Counted from the stretch's first letter, positions 25,350 through 32,087 are shown. The stretch: DNA of 40,050 nt from Betaproteobacteria bacterium (GCA_016192825.1 JACPTK010000001.1:1-40050), one strand, 5' to 3'. The notes: generated from the sequence alone by a model not told the origin. Numbers and translations are program-made.

Positions 25350-26258
25350 CGCTCCAACAGCATCCGTATCGGCCCTTGCAGATTGGCCCTTTCCATCTCG
25401 GCCTGAATCTGCGACACCCGAGGAGCGGATATCCCGGCTCGCCGTGCCACCTTCCCAATCGGTTCGTTCGCCACCCGCCGCAACAGATACACCGCACAAC
25501 GATACGCCTGCGCGTGGCCGCGGTCGAGCACCGCACTGTGCGGAAGACCCAATGCCTTCGCAACTCTTGCAAGCAGTTCGTCCGGGGTCGGCCGCGCGGG
25601 CTCGCGCTGCGCACGGGAAACATCGGCACTGCGCTTGCCTCCGAGATGGCGCTGCATCTTATCCCGGAATTCCTCATCGCCCAGCCACATCTGCCCCTGC
25701 AAGCTCGCCCACACCGAGGGCAAGCCGACGCCCTGCGCAACAAATCGACGGTAGACTGCACCGCTTCCGCCAAACTGCCCGCGTACTTCGTCTACCGCAA
25801 GCCACGGCGGCGCCGCACTTAACCCCGCAGTCGCCCGGTAGCTCGACCACGCCCAGCGCTCGGGTAGTCTCACCCGCTTCGCCCGCACCGGGTTGAGCAC
25901 TACGTAGCGGATCAGCTCCTTGAGGTAGCCGTCCTTGTCCACCACAATCGCCTTGTAGCGACCCTGGAGCACGTGGCCCACCCGTCGGTGGCGACGATTG
26001 AAGCGCTGCGTAAACATGATTGAGCCGGCGCATGCCGCGCGTCAAGTTGGGCTCGCGGGTTTCGATGAGCAGGTGGTAGTGATTATCCATCAGGCAATAC
26101 GCGTAGAGTCGCCAGCGCTGCTGGGCGATCTCGCGGCCGAGCAAATCGAGGAACGTTGCGCGGTCCTCGTCATCGCGAAAGATGTCCTCGCGCGCATTTC
26201 CCCGCGCGGTGACGTGATACAGCGCTCCAGCAAATTCCAGACGCAGCGGACGGGACAT
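25331..26258 (-). pseudogene. REP-associated tyrosine transposase (RAYT), frameshifted
   Basis: A Y1-type HUH transposase of the RAYT/TnpA-REP family that acts on single-stranded REP hairpins. The N-terminal part (frame starting at 26258) has LRLEFAGALYHVTARGNARE and the HUH motif in MDNHYHLL. The C-terminal part, in another frame from about 26017, has RFNRRHRRVGHVLQGRYKA, the catalytic tyrosine in IRYVVLNPVRAKRV and a final helical DNA-binding region ending RYKIKR. The frames meet at about 26008-26017, where VY and TQRFNRR should be joined; loss of about two bases explains it. The full protein would be near 308 residues. It may be inactive, or the shift may be an assembly error. Confidence 0.9.
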
Positions 26259-26281
26259 GCCCAGATGCTAATACGCTTGTC

Positions 26282-26303
26282 CTATAAGGTAAAGCGTTGA
26301 CCC
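26282..26303 (-). repeat. right inverted repeat of RAYT element
   Basis: Read on the minus strand this begins GGGTCAACGCTTTA and matches 25328-25349 with one mismatch over 22 bases. It lies 24 bases upstream of the transposase start, so the element so bounded is 976 bp long. Confidence 0.88.
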
Positions 26304-26315
26304 CGTTCCCTTGAC

Positions 26316-27074
26316 CTAACTCGACGCGATTTGACCTGTCTCGCTATGGAGCCTGTACAGTAGGCCGAACCGGCTGCTGCTCGCAGTGATCCAAAGATTG
26401 CCAGCCTTGTCGAATGCGGCCCCTTGGGCCTCTTGCGGAAGCGGAATCGACCGGACGGCCATGGCTTCGTCCACTGTCTTGCCGTTGTGCGTCTCGAAGA
26501 TCGATAAGGGGAGGAAGTGTCCTTTCGCCTTCGCTGCGTCTCTCTCGAAGGAACCGACAAATACGGCACTGCCGTCAAAATCGATAAATGAACCCTTCAC
26601 CTCGCCCCGCAACACCACGGTAGCCGTCACTGCGTTTGACGGGTTTCCTGGCGCGAATGCCGCAGCCGCATCAATTCTGTAGAGTCGTCGCGTATCCGAG
26701 GCGATCAAAATACCTTTCCCGACGTACGCGAGGCCACCCACGTGTCCACAATCCTCGGGCAGGTCGAACTGGCCGAGCGTGTTTCCGTTTTCCGGGTCGA
26801 CCTTGAAAATCCGGCACGGTCCCCTATCGATTTTTGGGTTGGTGCTTCGATAACCAGATAGATAGACCACACCGTCGGCCCAGGTAACGCCCTGCGGGAC
26901 ATAGCTGTCGTCGATTCCGGGCGCCCAGATCATTCTGGTTATTGCTTGATCGTTTGCGACGGAACTTGGCCCGCCCCATACGTGGCCTGGCTTCTTTCCA
27001 AGCACCTCCATCGCGCTCGCCGTCGACGCGAGGAACGCGCACAGCACAACACAGGTGTTGACGACCGATCTCAT
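26316..27074 (-). CDS. secreted beta-propeller-like protein of unknown function
   Basis: A 252-residue protein with a clear signal peptide (residues 1-21, ending ASTASA), so it is exported. The mature part has repeated short strands (VVYLSGY, CRIFKVD, GGLAYVGKGILIASDTRRLYRID, GAAFDKAGNLWITAS) typical of SMP-30/NHL-like propellers, but no catalytic residues can be assigned. Its base composition is visibly lower in GC than that of the core genes. It lies between a complete RAYT element and a RAYT remnant, so it may have been carried in with that material. Confidence 0.7.
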   Translation of the reverse strand: MRSVVNTCVVLCAFLASTASAMEVLGKKPGHVWGGPSSVANDQAITRMIWAPGIDDSYVPQGVTWADGVVYLSGYRSTNPKIDRGPCRIFKVDPENGNTLGQFDLPEDCGHVGGLAYVGKGILIASDTRRLYRIDAAAAFAPGNPSNAVTATVVLRGEVKGSFIDFDGSAVFVGSFERDAAKAKGHFLPLSIFETHNGKTVDEAMAVRSIPLPQEAQGAAFDKAGNLWITASSSRFGLLYRLHSETGQIASS

Positions 27075-27091
27075 AAGGTGACGATGCGTGA

Positions 27092-27232
27092 TTAGCCGAA
27101 GCGGGTTATGCCTTCGGCCAACAGCTCATAGAAGCGGCGCCGGTCTTCCGGAGCAAAGAAGACATCCTGCCGGGCGTTGCCGCGTAGGATGACGTGGTAG
27201 AGGCCGCCGGGCACATGCAGGCGCGGTTTGCG
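27092..27232 (-). pseudogene. RAYT N-terminal remnant
   Basis: On the minus strand, 46 codons read RKPRLHVPGGLYHVILRGNA followed by RQDVFFAPEDRRRFYELLAEGITRFG and a stop. This is the N-terminal part of a REP-associated transposase, different in sequence from the one at 25331. The HUH and tyrosine parts are missing. It overlaps the 3' end of the TonB-C-like gene in another frame. Confidence 0.85.
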
Positions 27233-27711
27233 GATCTGAACTGGAACGTGCTATTGATCTCGACGCTCGTCGTGTACCGCCGCATGCGCTCCGGGAACGG
27301 TTCGAAGGGCGCCGATTCCCTGACAACGCGCAGCAGGAGATCGTCGACTGTGCCATTTCCAGAGGACTCCACGACGGAAGCGGAGCGCAGCCCGCCATCC
27401 GGGTTTACCACGATGCGTAATCTCGGCGCGCCAGCCCGGCCGAGACGCAATCGCTCTTCGGCAGCAGCATCGGTGGCAACCTGGATCCTTTCCCGCACCC
27501 GCCCGACATAAGCCTGCCGGATATCCGTGTAGGTGACCGCGACGGTGCGGTAATCGAGGTAGGCGAACCAGACCGCAGCTGCGAGAGCAGCCACCGAGAC
27601 CAGTGCGAGCAGTCCCAGCAGAACGCGCGCCCCCGGCCGGCTGAAATCTATCCGCCGGCTGCCGGTATCAAGCACGAGACGGCGGAGCCGCTGGCCGAGA
27701 GTGGGCTGCAC
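27106..27711 (-). CDS. TonB C-terminal-like protein with altered tail
   Basis: A 201-residue protein with one membrane segment at about residues 28-48 (VLLGLLALVSVAALAAAVWFAYL) and a TonB-C-like domain: VGRVRERIQVATDAAAEE, RLRIVVNPDGGLRSASVVESSGNGTVDDLLLRVV, then APFEPFP and the closing strand VEINSTFQF. TonB proteins pass energy from ExbB/ExbD to outer-membrane receptors; no exbB or exbD is nearby. The domain should end at about residue 160. The last ~40 residues (Cys- and Ser-rich) come from the out-of-frame RAYT remnant and are probably not original. It may still function, since the TonB fold looks complete. Confidence 0.72.
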   Translation of the reverse strand: MQPTLGQRLRRLVLDTGSRRIDFSRPGARVLLGLLALVSVAALAAAVWFAYLDYRTVAVTYTDIRQAYVGRVRERIQVATDAAAEERLRLGRAGAPRLRIVVNPDGGLRSASVVESSGNGTVDDLLLRVVRESAPFEPFPERMRRYTTSVEINSTFQFRSANRACMCPAASTTSSYAATPGRMSSLLRKTGAASMSCWPKA

Positions 27712-27804
27712 GCGAAAATCAGGGATGAGGGATGAGGAGCTAAGGCAGAAGGCAGAAGTACGGCCTGAAATCGCTGGCAGGTTTAAATCCCGATCCTGTA
27801 AATC

Positions 27805-27843
27805 TAGCAGCCTGTCGGACTTTGATGGTCCGACAGGCTGCTA
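27805..27843. repeat. REP-like hairpin, 16-bp perfect stem
   Basis: TAGCAGCCTGTCGGAC (27805-27820) pairs perfectly with GTCCGACAGGCTGCTA (27828-27843) around a 7-base loop. The right arm is shared with the half-site at 12111-12126. Confidence 0.9.
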
Positions 27844-27846
27844 AAA

Positions 27847-27974
27847 GCAAAATCGCCCCACTTTTTTTGAATAACGCTTAATTCCACGGCCGTTTCACCT
27901 CGGGAAACGCGTACGGATGGTGTTTCGGGAGGTTTTTGATGGCACTTTCGCATTTTTATCCGGGGCGATTTTGC
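27847..27974. mobile_element. 128-bp element with 13-bp inverted ends
   Basis: GCAAAATCGCCCC (27847-27859) and GGGGCGATTTTGC (27962-27974) are perfect inverted ends of a 128-bp segment with no open frame of note. It is enclosed on each side, within 3 bases, by REP-like hairpins of different sequence. It could be a small non-autonomous (MITE-like) element or a large structured RNA/DNA hairpin. Confidence 0.6.
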
Positions 27975-27977
27975 CTA

Positions 27978-28011
27978 AGGAGCATGTCGGACCCAAGTCC
28001 GACATGCTCCT
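27978..28011. repeat. REP-like hairpin, 15-bp perfect stem
   Basis: AGGAGCATGTCGGAC (27978-27992) pairs perfectly with GTCCGACATGCTCCT (27997-28011) around CCAA. The inner GTCGGAC/GTCCGAC is the same core as at 27805-27843, whereas the outer stem differs. Confidence 0.9.
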
Positions 28012-28013
28012 AG

Positions 28014-28033
28014 TCAATCCTGTTAATCCTGTC
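28014..28033 (+). repeat. iterated ATCCTGTTA array, single arm
   Basis: TCAATCCTGTTAATCCTGTC is the opposite strand of the ACAGGATT unit found at 24883 and 29371. It lies just past the stop codon of the DM13 gene. Confidence 0.75.
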
Positions 28034-28065
28034 TATTAGGGGTTTTTAGCGGCGTGAATTGGCGG

Positions 28066-28554
28066 TTAATTCTGGAACTTCAGGGCCGCCGGCGAGATCA
28101 GCACCCCGAATTGCTCGCACCAGATCACCACGCTCTCGTACCGGGCGAGGTCCACGCCGGCCGGAACCGGATAATTCTGGCTGCCCTTGAAGGCTTTCAG
28201 GCGCCCGAGGTCCACGAACATGGTCTTTTCGACGTTGGTTGACGGAATCACGTTCCTTTCCGGAACGAGATAGACGTGATACTTGGGGCCGGGGCCCACT
28301 TCGAAGTCGCTTCCGAGGCGCAACAGGTTCTGATACACCGTCACCTTGCCCCTGCCGTGGTGAATAGGATCCTTGGGATTGGCGTGAATGAACATCCCAT
28401 CCGCCACGACCTTGCCCGCGGCCTTGTCGTCCAACTGATCGGCGGCGACGATATCCGCGAGAAAAATATAGGGGTAGACAAATATTCCCAGCGCGAATCC
28501 TGCCGCAGACCCTAACAAGGCGCCGACGATAAAAATGACGATGGATTTCCTCAT
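28066..28554 (-). CDS. DM13 domain membrane-anchored protein
   Basis: A 162-residue protein with an N-terminal membrane segment (residues ~5-32) and a DM13 domain after it: GMFIHANPKDPIHHGRGKVTVYQ, LRLGSDFEVGPGPKYHVYL, SQNYPVPAGVDLARYESVVIWCEQFGVLISPAAL. DM13 domains are proposed to be involved in electron transfer or redox chemistry, with a conserved cysteine, seen here in VVIWCEQF. It is downstream of a sigma/anti-sigma pair on the same strand and may belong to that regulon. Confidence 0.87.
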   Translation of the reverse strand: MRKSIVIFIVGALLGSAAGFALGIFVYPYIFLADIVAADQLDDKAAGKVVADGMFIHANPKDPIHHGRGKVTVYQNLLRLGSDFEVGPGPKYHVYLVPERNVIPSTNVEKTMFVDLGRLKAFKGSQNYPVPAGVDLARYESVVIWCEQFGVLISPAALKFQN

Positions 28555-28610
28555 GATCCCTCTGCGGCAGGATTTAAAAATTCAATTTTTGCAAGTTTTT
28601 TGTACCGTTA

Positions 28611-28652
28611 AAGATTTTGTGAGGCCACAAAATCTTGGCCTCACAAAATCTT
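28611..28652 (-). terminator. 16-bp hairpin with alternative fold after the anti-sigma gene
   Basis: AAGATTTTGTGAGGCC (28611-28626) and GGCCTCACAAAATCTT (28637-28652) are perfect reverse complements. The 10-base loop ACAAAATCTT can also pair with 28611-28620, giving a second, exclusive hairpin. The anti-sigma stop codon is inside the right-hand arm. On the minus strand the hairpin is followed by TTTAACGG, not by a T-run. It could be a terminator, an attenuator or an mRNA-stability element before the DM13 gene. Confidence 0.65.
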
Positions 28653-29354
28653 GACGCATTGGCCCTTGAAGATCACCGGTCCCGTCGGCGCGCCGGTGGG
28701 CGAGCCGCCTTCGGGCTCCACGCTCATTGCCATGCCCCATGCGCCTTCCATGCGCGTCGCGACCGCCGCCTTGAGCTTCATCGTCTGGTCCGCGTCGGTG
28801 CTGATCAGACCGAGCGAAACCGGCGCCGCCTTGCCGGGCGGCAGCATCCAGAGCTCCCACGAGGTGCCCTGGGCCATGGTCGGGTGCTCCTGGACGACCC
28901 TGATCCGGATGTGCGGATCGCGCATCGCCTTCATCGGCGGCCACGATACCACCATCGCCGGCTGGCCCTTGTCGTCGTTCATGACGGCGACCATCGCCAT
29001 CGGCGGCTCGGGCCGCGGCGACAGGCCGATGAAAAGCGCCAGCACCAGCGTAAAGGCGGCGCCGGTGACAGCGAGCCCGCGCCAGAAAGCCAGGCTGATC
29101 CGCCGGTCCTCGCCGCGCGCCGCGCCGGCAACGCGGCGGGATACGGCTTTCCACACGCGCGCCGGCGGCGGGATCTCGCTCGCGGCGCCAGCAAGGGGCG
29201 TGATCCGTTCCTCCCATTCGGCGACGATACGCCGCAACGAGGGATCGTAGTGCTGCAGGGATTCGAAGCGCGCGCGGGCGCGCCCGCGCAGCGTGCCCAG
29301 CACGTACTCCGCCGCCAGCCTGTCGCGCAGTTCCGGATCCTTGTAAGAAGCCAT
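28641..29354 (-). CDS. RskA-like anti-sigma factor
   Basis: A 237-residue single-pass membrane protein. The N-terminal cytoplasmic part has the anti-sigma pattern LRDRLAAEYVLGTLRGRARARFESL, followed by WEERITPLAG, and PPPARVWKAVSRRV. The membrane segment is at residues ~93-112. The periplasmic C-terminal part has the RskA-type motifs MAMVAVMNDDKGQPAMVV, YELWMLPPGK-like WELWMLPPGKAAPVSLG and GAPTGPVIFKG. It should bind and hold the sigma factor encoded just upstream (start gap about 126 bases, filled by an iterated repeat). The signal sensed is unknown. Confidence 0.92.
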   Translation of the reverse strand: MASYKDPELRDRLAAEYVLGTLRGRARARFESLQHYDPSLRRIVAEWEERITPLAGAASEIPPPARVWKAVSRRVAGAARGEDRRISLAFWRGLAVTGAAFTLVLALFIGLSPRPEPPMAMVAVMNDDKGQPAMVVSWPPMKAMRDPHIRIRVVQEHPTMAQGTSWELWMLPPGKAAPVSLGLISTDADQTMKLKAAVATRMEGAWGMAMSVEPEGGSPTGAPTGPVIFKGQCVKIL

Positions 29355-29370
29355 TGCCTAAGAACCGAAA

Positions 29371-29470
29371 TAGACAGGATTCACAGGATTAACATGATCA
29401 GAACGAACACCAATTTGAAGATCCGCTAACGCGTTCTTGATTTAATCCTGTAAATCCTGTTAATCCTGTC
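29371..29470. repeat. iterated ACAGGATT / AATCCTGT array in two facing arms
   Basis: The left arm 29371-29396 (TAGACAGGATTCACAGGATT...) and the right arm 29441-29470 (TTTAATCCTGTAAATCCTGT...) are reverse complements at about 23 of 27 positions. They lie between the anti-sigma and sigma genes, where they could form an mRNA hairpin and unbalance expression of the two. Confidence 0.85.
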
Positions 29471-29480
29471 CAATTTTCTT

Positions 29481-30137
29481 TCAGGCGCCGGAAAGGCAAC
29501 CTTTGAGGCGCTCGAGCCCGCGCCGGACCCAGGTCTTCACCGTGCCGAGCGGCTGCTGCATGTGGCTCGCGAGCTCGGAATGGCTCAATCCGTTGAAGAA
29601 CGCGAGCATGATGCTCTGCCGCTGCTTCGTTTCCAGCTGCTGCAGGCAGCGGGCGAGCGCAGCCGCCTCGCTGGAAGCGACCAGGCTCTCCAACGGGCCC
29701 GGCGAGTCGTCCCGCCAGGCTTCCACCGCGATATCGTACTCGTCGCCCGTCGCCTCCGTCTGCGGCCTGCGCAACCAGTCGAGGCAGCGGTTGCGCACGA
29801 TGCTCGTCATCCAGGTGAGCGGCGCGCTTTTCGCCGCCGCGTAGTCCGCCGCGTGGTTCCAGATGTTGACGTAGCACTCCTGCAGCACCTCTTCGGCCCA
29901 GTCCTGCCTTCTCAATATACGCAGCGCGACCCCGTACAGTTTCGCCGCCGTGAGCTGATATAAGTCCGCGAAAGCACGCTGATTTTTCAGCGCGCACCGG
30001 GACAGCAGCTCGGCCAGCCGCTCGGCCAGCGCGTCGGCGGCCGCACGTGAGGGCGGGAGGTCGTGAGGGCGTGAGGTCGACTCGGAACCCGCTCTCCCGC
30101 TCTCCCGCTCTCCCGATCTCGCGGATTCTTGGATCAT
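29481..30137 (-). CDS. ECF-type RNA polymerase sigma factor (SigK-like)
   Basis: A 218-residue sigma-70 family protein. Region 2 is visible at about residues 47-128 (FADLYQLTAAKLYGVALRIL, DWAEEVLQECYVNIW, WMTSIVRNRCLDWLRR) and region 4 at the end (KQRQSIMLAFFNGLSHSELASHM, LGTVKTWVRRGLERLKGCL). It would direct RNA polymerase to stress or redox genes when released by the RskA-like partner. The ATG overlaps the adenosyltransferase stop by 4 bases. Residues ~20-32 (STSRPHDLPPSR) are translated from the iterated GGGAGGTCG repeat; no in-frame ATG, GTG or TTG follows it before region 2, so the repeat is part of the protein. Confidence 0.9.
   Translation of the reverse strand: MIQESARSGERESGRAGSESTSRPHDLPPSRAAADALAERLAELLSRCALKNQRAFADLYQLTAAKLYGVALRILRRQDWAEEVLQECYVNIWNHAADYAAAKSAPLTWMTSIVRNRCLDWLRRPQTEATGDEYDIAVEAWRDDSPGPLESLVASSEAAALARCLQQLETKQRQSIMLAFFNGLSHSELASHMQQPLGTVKTWVRRGLERLKGCLSGA
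30047..30123. repeat. iterated GGGAGGTCG array inside the sigma gene
   Basis: The left arm 30047-30081 (units GGGCGGGAGGTCGTGAG) and right arm 30087-30123 (CGCTCTCCCGCTCTCCCG) face each other. Both lie in the 5' coding part of the sigma factor gene. It uses the same unit as 5948-6094 and 19148-19320. Confidence 0.85.
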
Positions 30138-30685
30138 CGGTTTTTCCCCTGCCGCCACAGCACCTCCGGCTTGCCCGCCGCCCGGTTCAGCGCCCGGGCG
30201 ACCACGAACAGCAGGTCCGAGAGCCGGTTGAGGTAGGCCTGCATCGCGGGGGAGACCTTCTGCTTGCGCGACAGGGAGACGAGCCTGCGTTCGGCGCGCC
30301 GGCACACGGCGCGCGCGACGTGGGCGAGCGCCGCTGCCCGCGATCCGGCGGGCAGGATGAAATCCTTGAGCGGGGGAAGGTCGGCGTTGAAGCGGTCCAG
30401 AGCGCGCTCGAGGCGGCGCACGTGCGCGTCGCTCACGATCGGATGGCCGGGCACGCTCAGCTCGCCGCCGAGGTCGAACAGGTCGTTCTGCACGTCGTCG
30501 AGGCAGTCGCGCACGGCCTGCGGCAGCGCCTCCGCCAGCAGCGCGCCGAGCGTGCTGTTCAGCTCGTCCACCGCGCCGATCGCCTCGATGCGCGGCGCGT
30601 TCTTCGCCACGCGCGAGCCGTCGGCGAGCCCGGTCGTGCCGGCGTCGCCCGTGCGCGTGTAGATTTTCGAGAGGCGATTGGCCAT
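30134..30685 (-). CDS. cob(I)alamin adenosyltransferase, PduO type
   Basis: A 183-residue cytoplasmic enzyme that transfers the adenosyl group of ATP to cob(I)alamin to make coenzyme B12. The N-terminal ATP-binding motif is visible (residues ~9-20, YTRTGDAGTTGL), as are GAVDELNSTLG, the helix FDLGGELS, RAVCRRAERR and the C-terminal YLNRLSDLLFVVAR. The length is normal. The stop overlaps the sigma factor start (ATGA), which suggests translational coupling, an unusual pairing with a stress sigma factor. Confidence 0.94.
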   Translation of the reverse strand: MANRLSKIYTRTGDAGTTGLADGSRVAKNAPRIEAIGAVDELNSTLGALLAEALPQAVRDCLDDVQNDLFDLGGELSVPGHPIVSDAHVRRLERALDRFNADLPPLKDFILPAGSRAAALAHVARAVCRRAERRLVSLSRKQKVSPAMQAYLNRLSDLLFVVARALNRAAGKPEVLWRQGKNR

Positions 30686-30749
30686 GAGCGATAAGCCAGA
30701 ATTATAGCGGCATAAAGGTGCAACCGCCGCGCATTTGCTATGATGCGCA

Positions 30750-31028
30750 GTGAGAGTGAATGGCGTGCAAAAGCCGAAACCCTATCCGCAATTGATCGCG
30801 TCGGGAATCGTCTCCGGCTCGCTCTATCTGCTGCTCTACCTGTACGAGCGGGAAATCCTGGCGGCGTTCACGCGCACCGACGGCTGGTATCCTGCGCTGC
30901 CGGTCATCGCGGCGCTCGTGTTTTCCTTCGCACACGGCGCATTCACGGCCTATTTCTGGGACGTGCTTGGCGTCACGGGCAGGCGCGGGCGGAGATTCCG
31001 GTGGACCAGGCCGCGATCCAGTTCATAG
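30750..31028 (+). CDS. small two-TM membrane protein
   Basis: A 92-residue protein starting at a GTG (30750; GTG at 30756 or 30765 also possible). Two hydrophobic segments are seen, residues ~15-32 (LIASGIVSGSLYLLLYLY) and ~48-68 (ALPVIAALVFSFAHGAFTAYFW), then a basic tail. Its end overlaps the TSUP transporter start by 28 bases in another frame, so translation may be coupled. I do not recognise the family; a subunit or partner of the transporter is a reasonable guess. Confidence 0.75.
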   Translation: MRVNGVQKPKPYPQLIASGIVSGSLYLLLYLYEREILAAFTRTDGWYPALPVIAALVFSFAHGAFTAYFWDVLGVTGRRGRRFRWTRPRSSS

Positions 31029-32068
31029 ACCTCCAGTACGGCAACGTGCTTGCGCTGCTCGCGATCGGCTTCATCGGCGGGCTGGTGAGCGGCTTCATCG
31101 GCTCCGGCGGCGCGTTCGTCCTGACCCCTGCGATGATGAGCATGGGCGTCCCGGGCGTCGTGGCGGTGGCAAGCAACATGTGCCACAAGTTCCCCAAGGC
31201 CCTGGTCGGCGCCCACAAGCGCCACAAGTTCGGGCACGTGGACATCAAGCTCGGGCTGGTGATGGCGGCTTCGGCGGCTGTCGGCGTGTGGTTGGGCGCG
31301 GACATCCAGCACCAGATCAAGGAAAATTTCGGCGAGCCGGGCTCGAACCTCTACGTGAGCCTCGCATTCGTGATCGTCCTCACCATCGTCGGTGGTTTCG
31401 TGCTGCGCGACGCGATCCAGATCTACCGGTCGGGCGGCATGCACTTGGAGGACAAGCCGTCGCGGCTCGCGCGCTGGGCCCAGTCCATCGAGATACCCGG
31501 CACCATGATCCACTTCAGGACGGCGGGCGTGCGGGTGTCGGCGCTCTTTACCCTGCCGCTTGGATTCGCGACGGGATTGCTTGCTTCGATCATCGCGGTC
31601 GGCGGCTTCATCGGCGTGCCGGGCATGATGTACGTGCTGGGCGCGCCGGGCCTCGTCGCGAGCGCGACCGAGCTGGTGATCGCGTTCGTGATGGGACTTG
31701 GCGGCACCGTCAAATTCGCGCTGCATGGGCTGGTGGACATAAGGCTCGCCCTGATCCTGCTCGCAGGCTCGCTGTTCGGCATCCAGCTCGGCGCGATCGG
31801 CACCACTTTCGTGAAACCCTTCATGATCAAGGTCGTGATGGCCGCCATCATGCTGATCGTCGCGGTGAGCCGTGGCCTAGTGGTGCCGGTTTACCTCACG
31901 CAGCTCGGCGGGATGGACCTGTCGCCGCAAACCATGACCTGGCTGCATGCGGTGAGTTTCGCGTTCCTGGCGCTCGCGCTGTGCACGGGCGGCATCATCA
32001 TCATAGCCGCCATGCTGCGCGGGCATCGCGTACGGACGGACCACCTCGAGAAAGCCGCCAGCGAGTAG
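31001..32068 (+). CDS. TSUP family (TauE/SafE) anion transporter
   Basis: A 355-residue inner-membrane protein with about eight membrane segments. The family pattern GFIGGLVSGFIGSGGAFVLTP near the start is repeated in the second half as GFATGLLASIIAVGGFIGVPG. TSUP proteins export or import sulfite, sulfoacetate and related organic or sulfur anions; the substrate cannot be read. The start chosen is the GTG at 31001, preceded at good spacing by GGAG; an open frame extending to 30740 lies over the small membrane protein and looks like its shadow. A SulP gene lies convergent, so both may handle oxyanions. Confidence 0.88.
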   Translation: MDQAAIQFIDLQYGNVLALLAIGFIGGLVSGFIGSGGAFVLTPAMMSMGVPGVVAVASNMCHKFPKALVGAHKRHKFGHVDIKLGLVMAASAAVGVWLGADIQHQIKENFGEPGSNLYVSLAFVIVLTIVGGFVLRDAIQIYRSGGMHLEDKPSRLARWAQSIEIPGTMIHFRTAGVRVSALFTLPLGFATGLLASIIAVGGFIGVPGMMYVLGAPGLVASATELVIAFVMGLGGTVKFALHGLVDIRLALILLAGSLFGIQLGAIGTTFVKPFMIKVVMAAIMLIVAVSRGLVVPVYLTQLGGMDLSPQTMTWLHAVSFAFLALALCTGGIIIIAAMLRGHRVRTDHLEKAASE

Positions 32069-32087
32069 GCCGGCGGCGGGGCGCCGC

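Larger units (their letters stand above)
27712..28065. other. gene-free stretch built of nested repeats
   Basis: From left to right it holds a GGGATGAGGGATGAGG array (27721-27737), half of an ATCCTGT array (about 27793), a REP-like hairpin (27805-27843), a 128-bp element with 13-bp inverted ends (27847-27974), a second REP-like hairpin (27978-28011) and another ATCCTGTTA array (28014-28033). No gene is visible. Confidence 0.8.
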
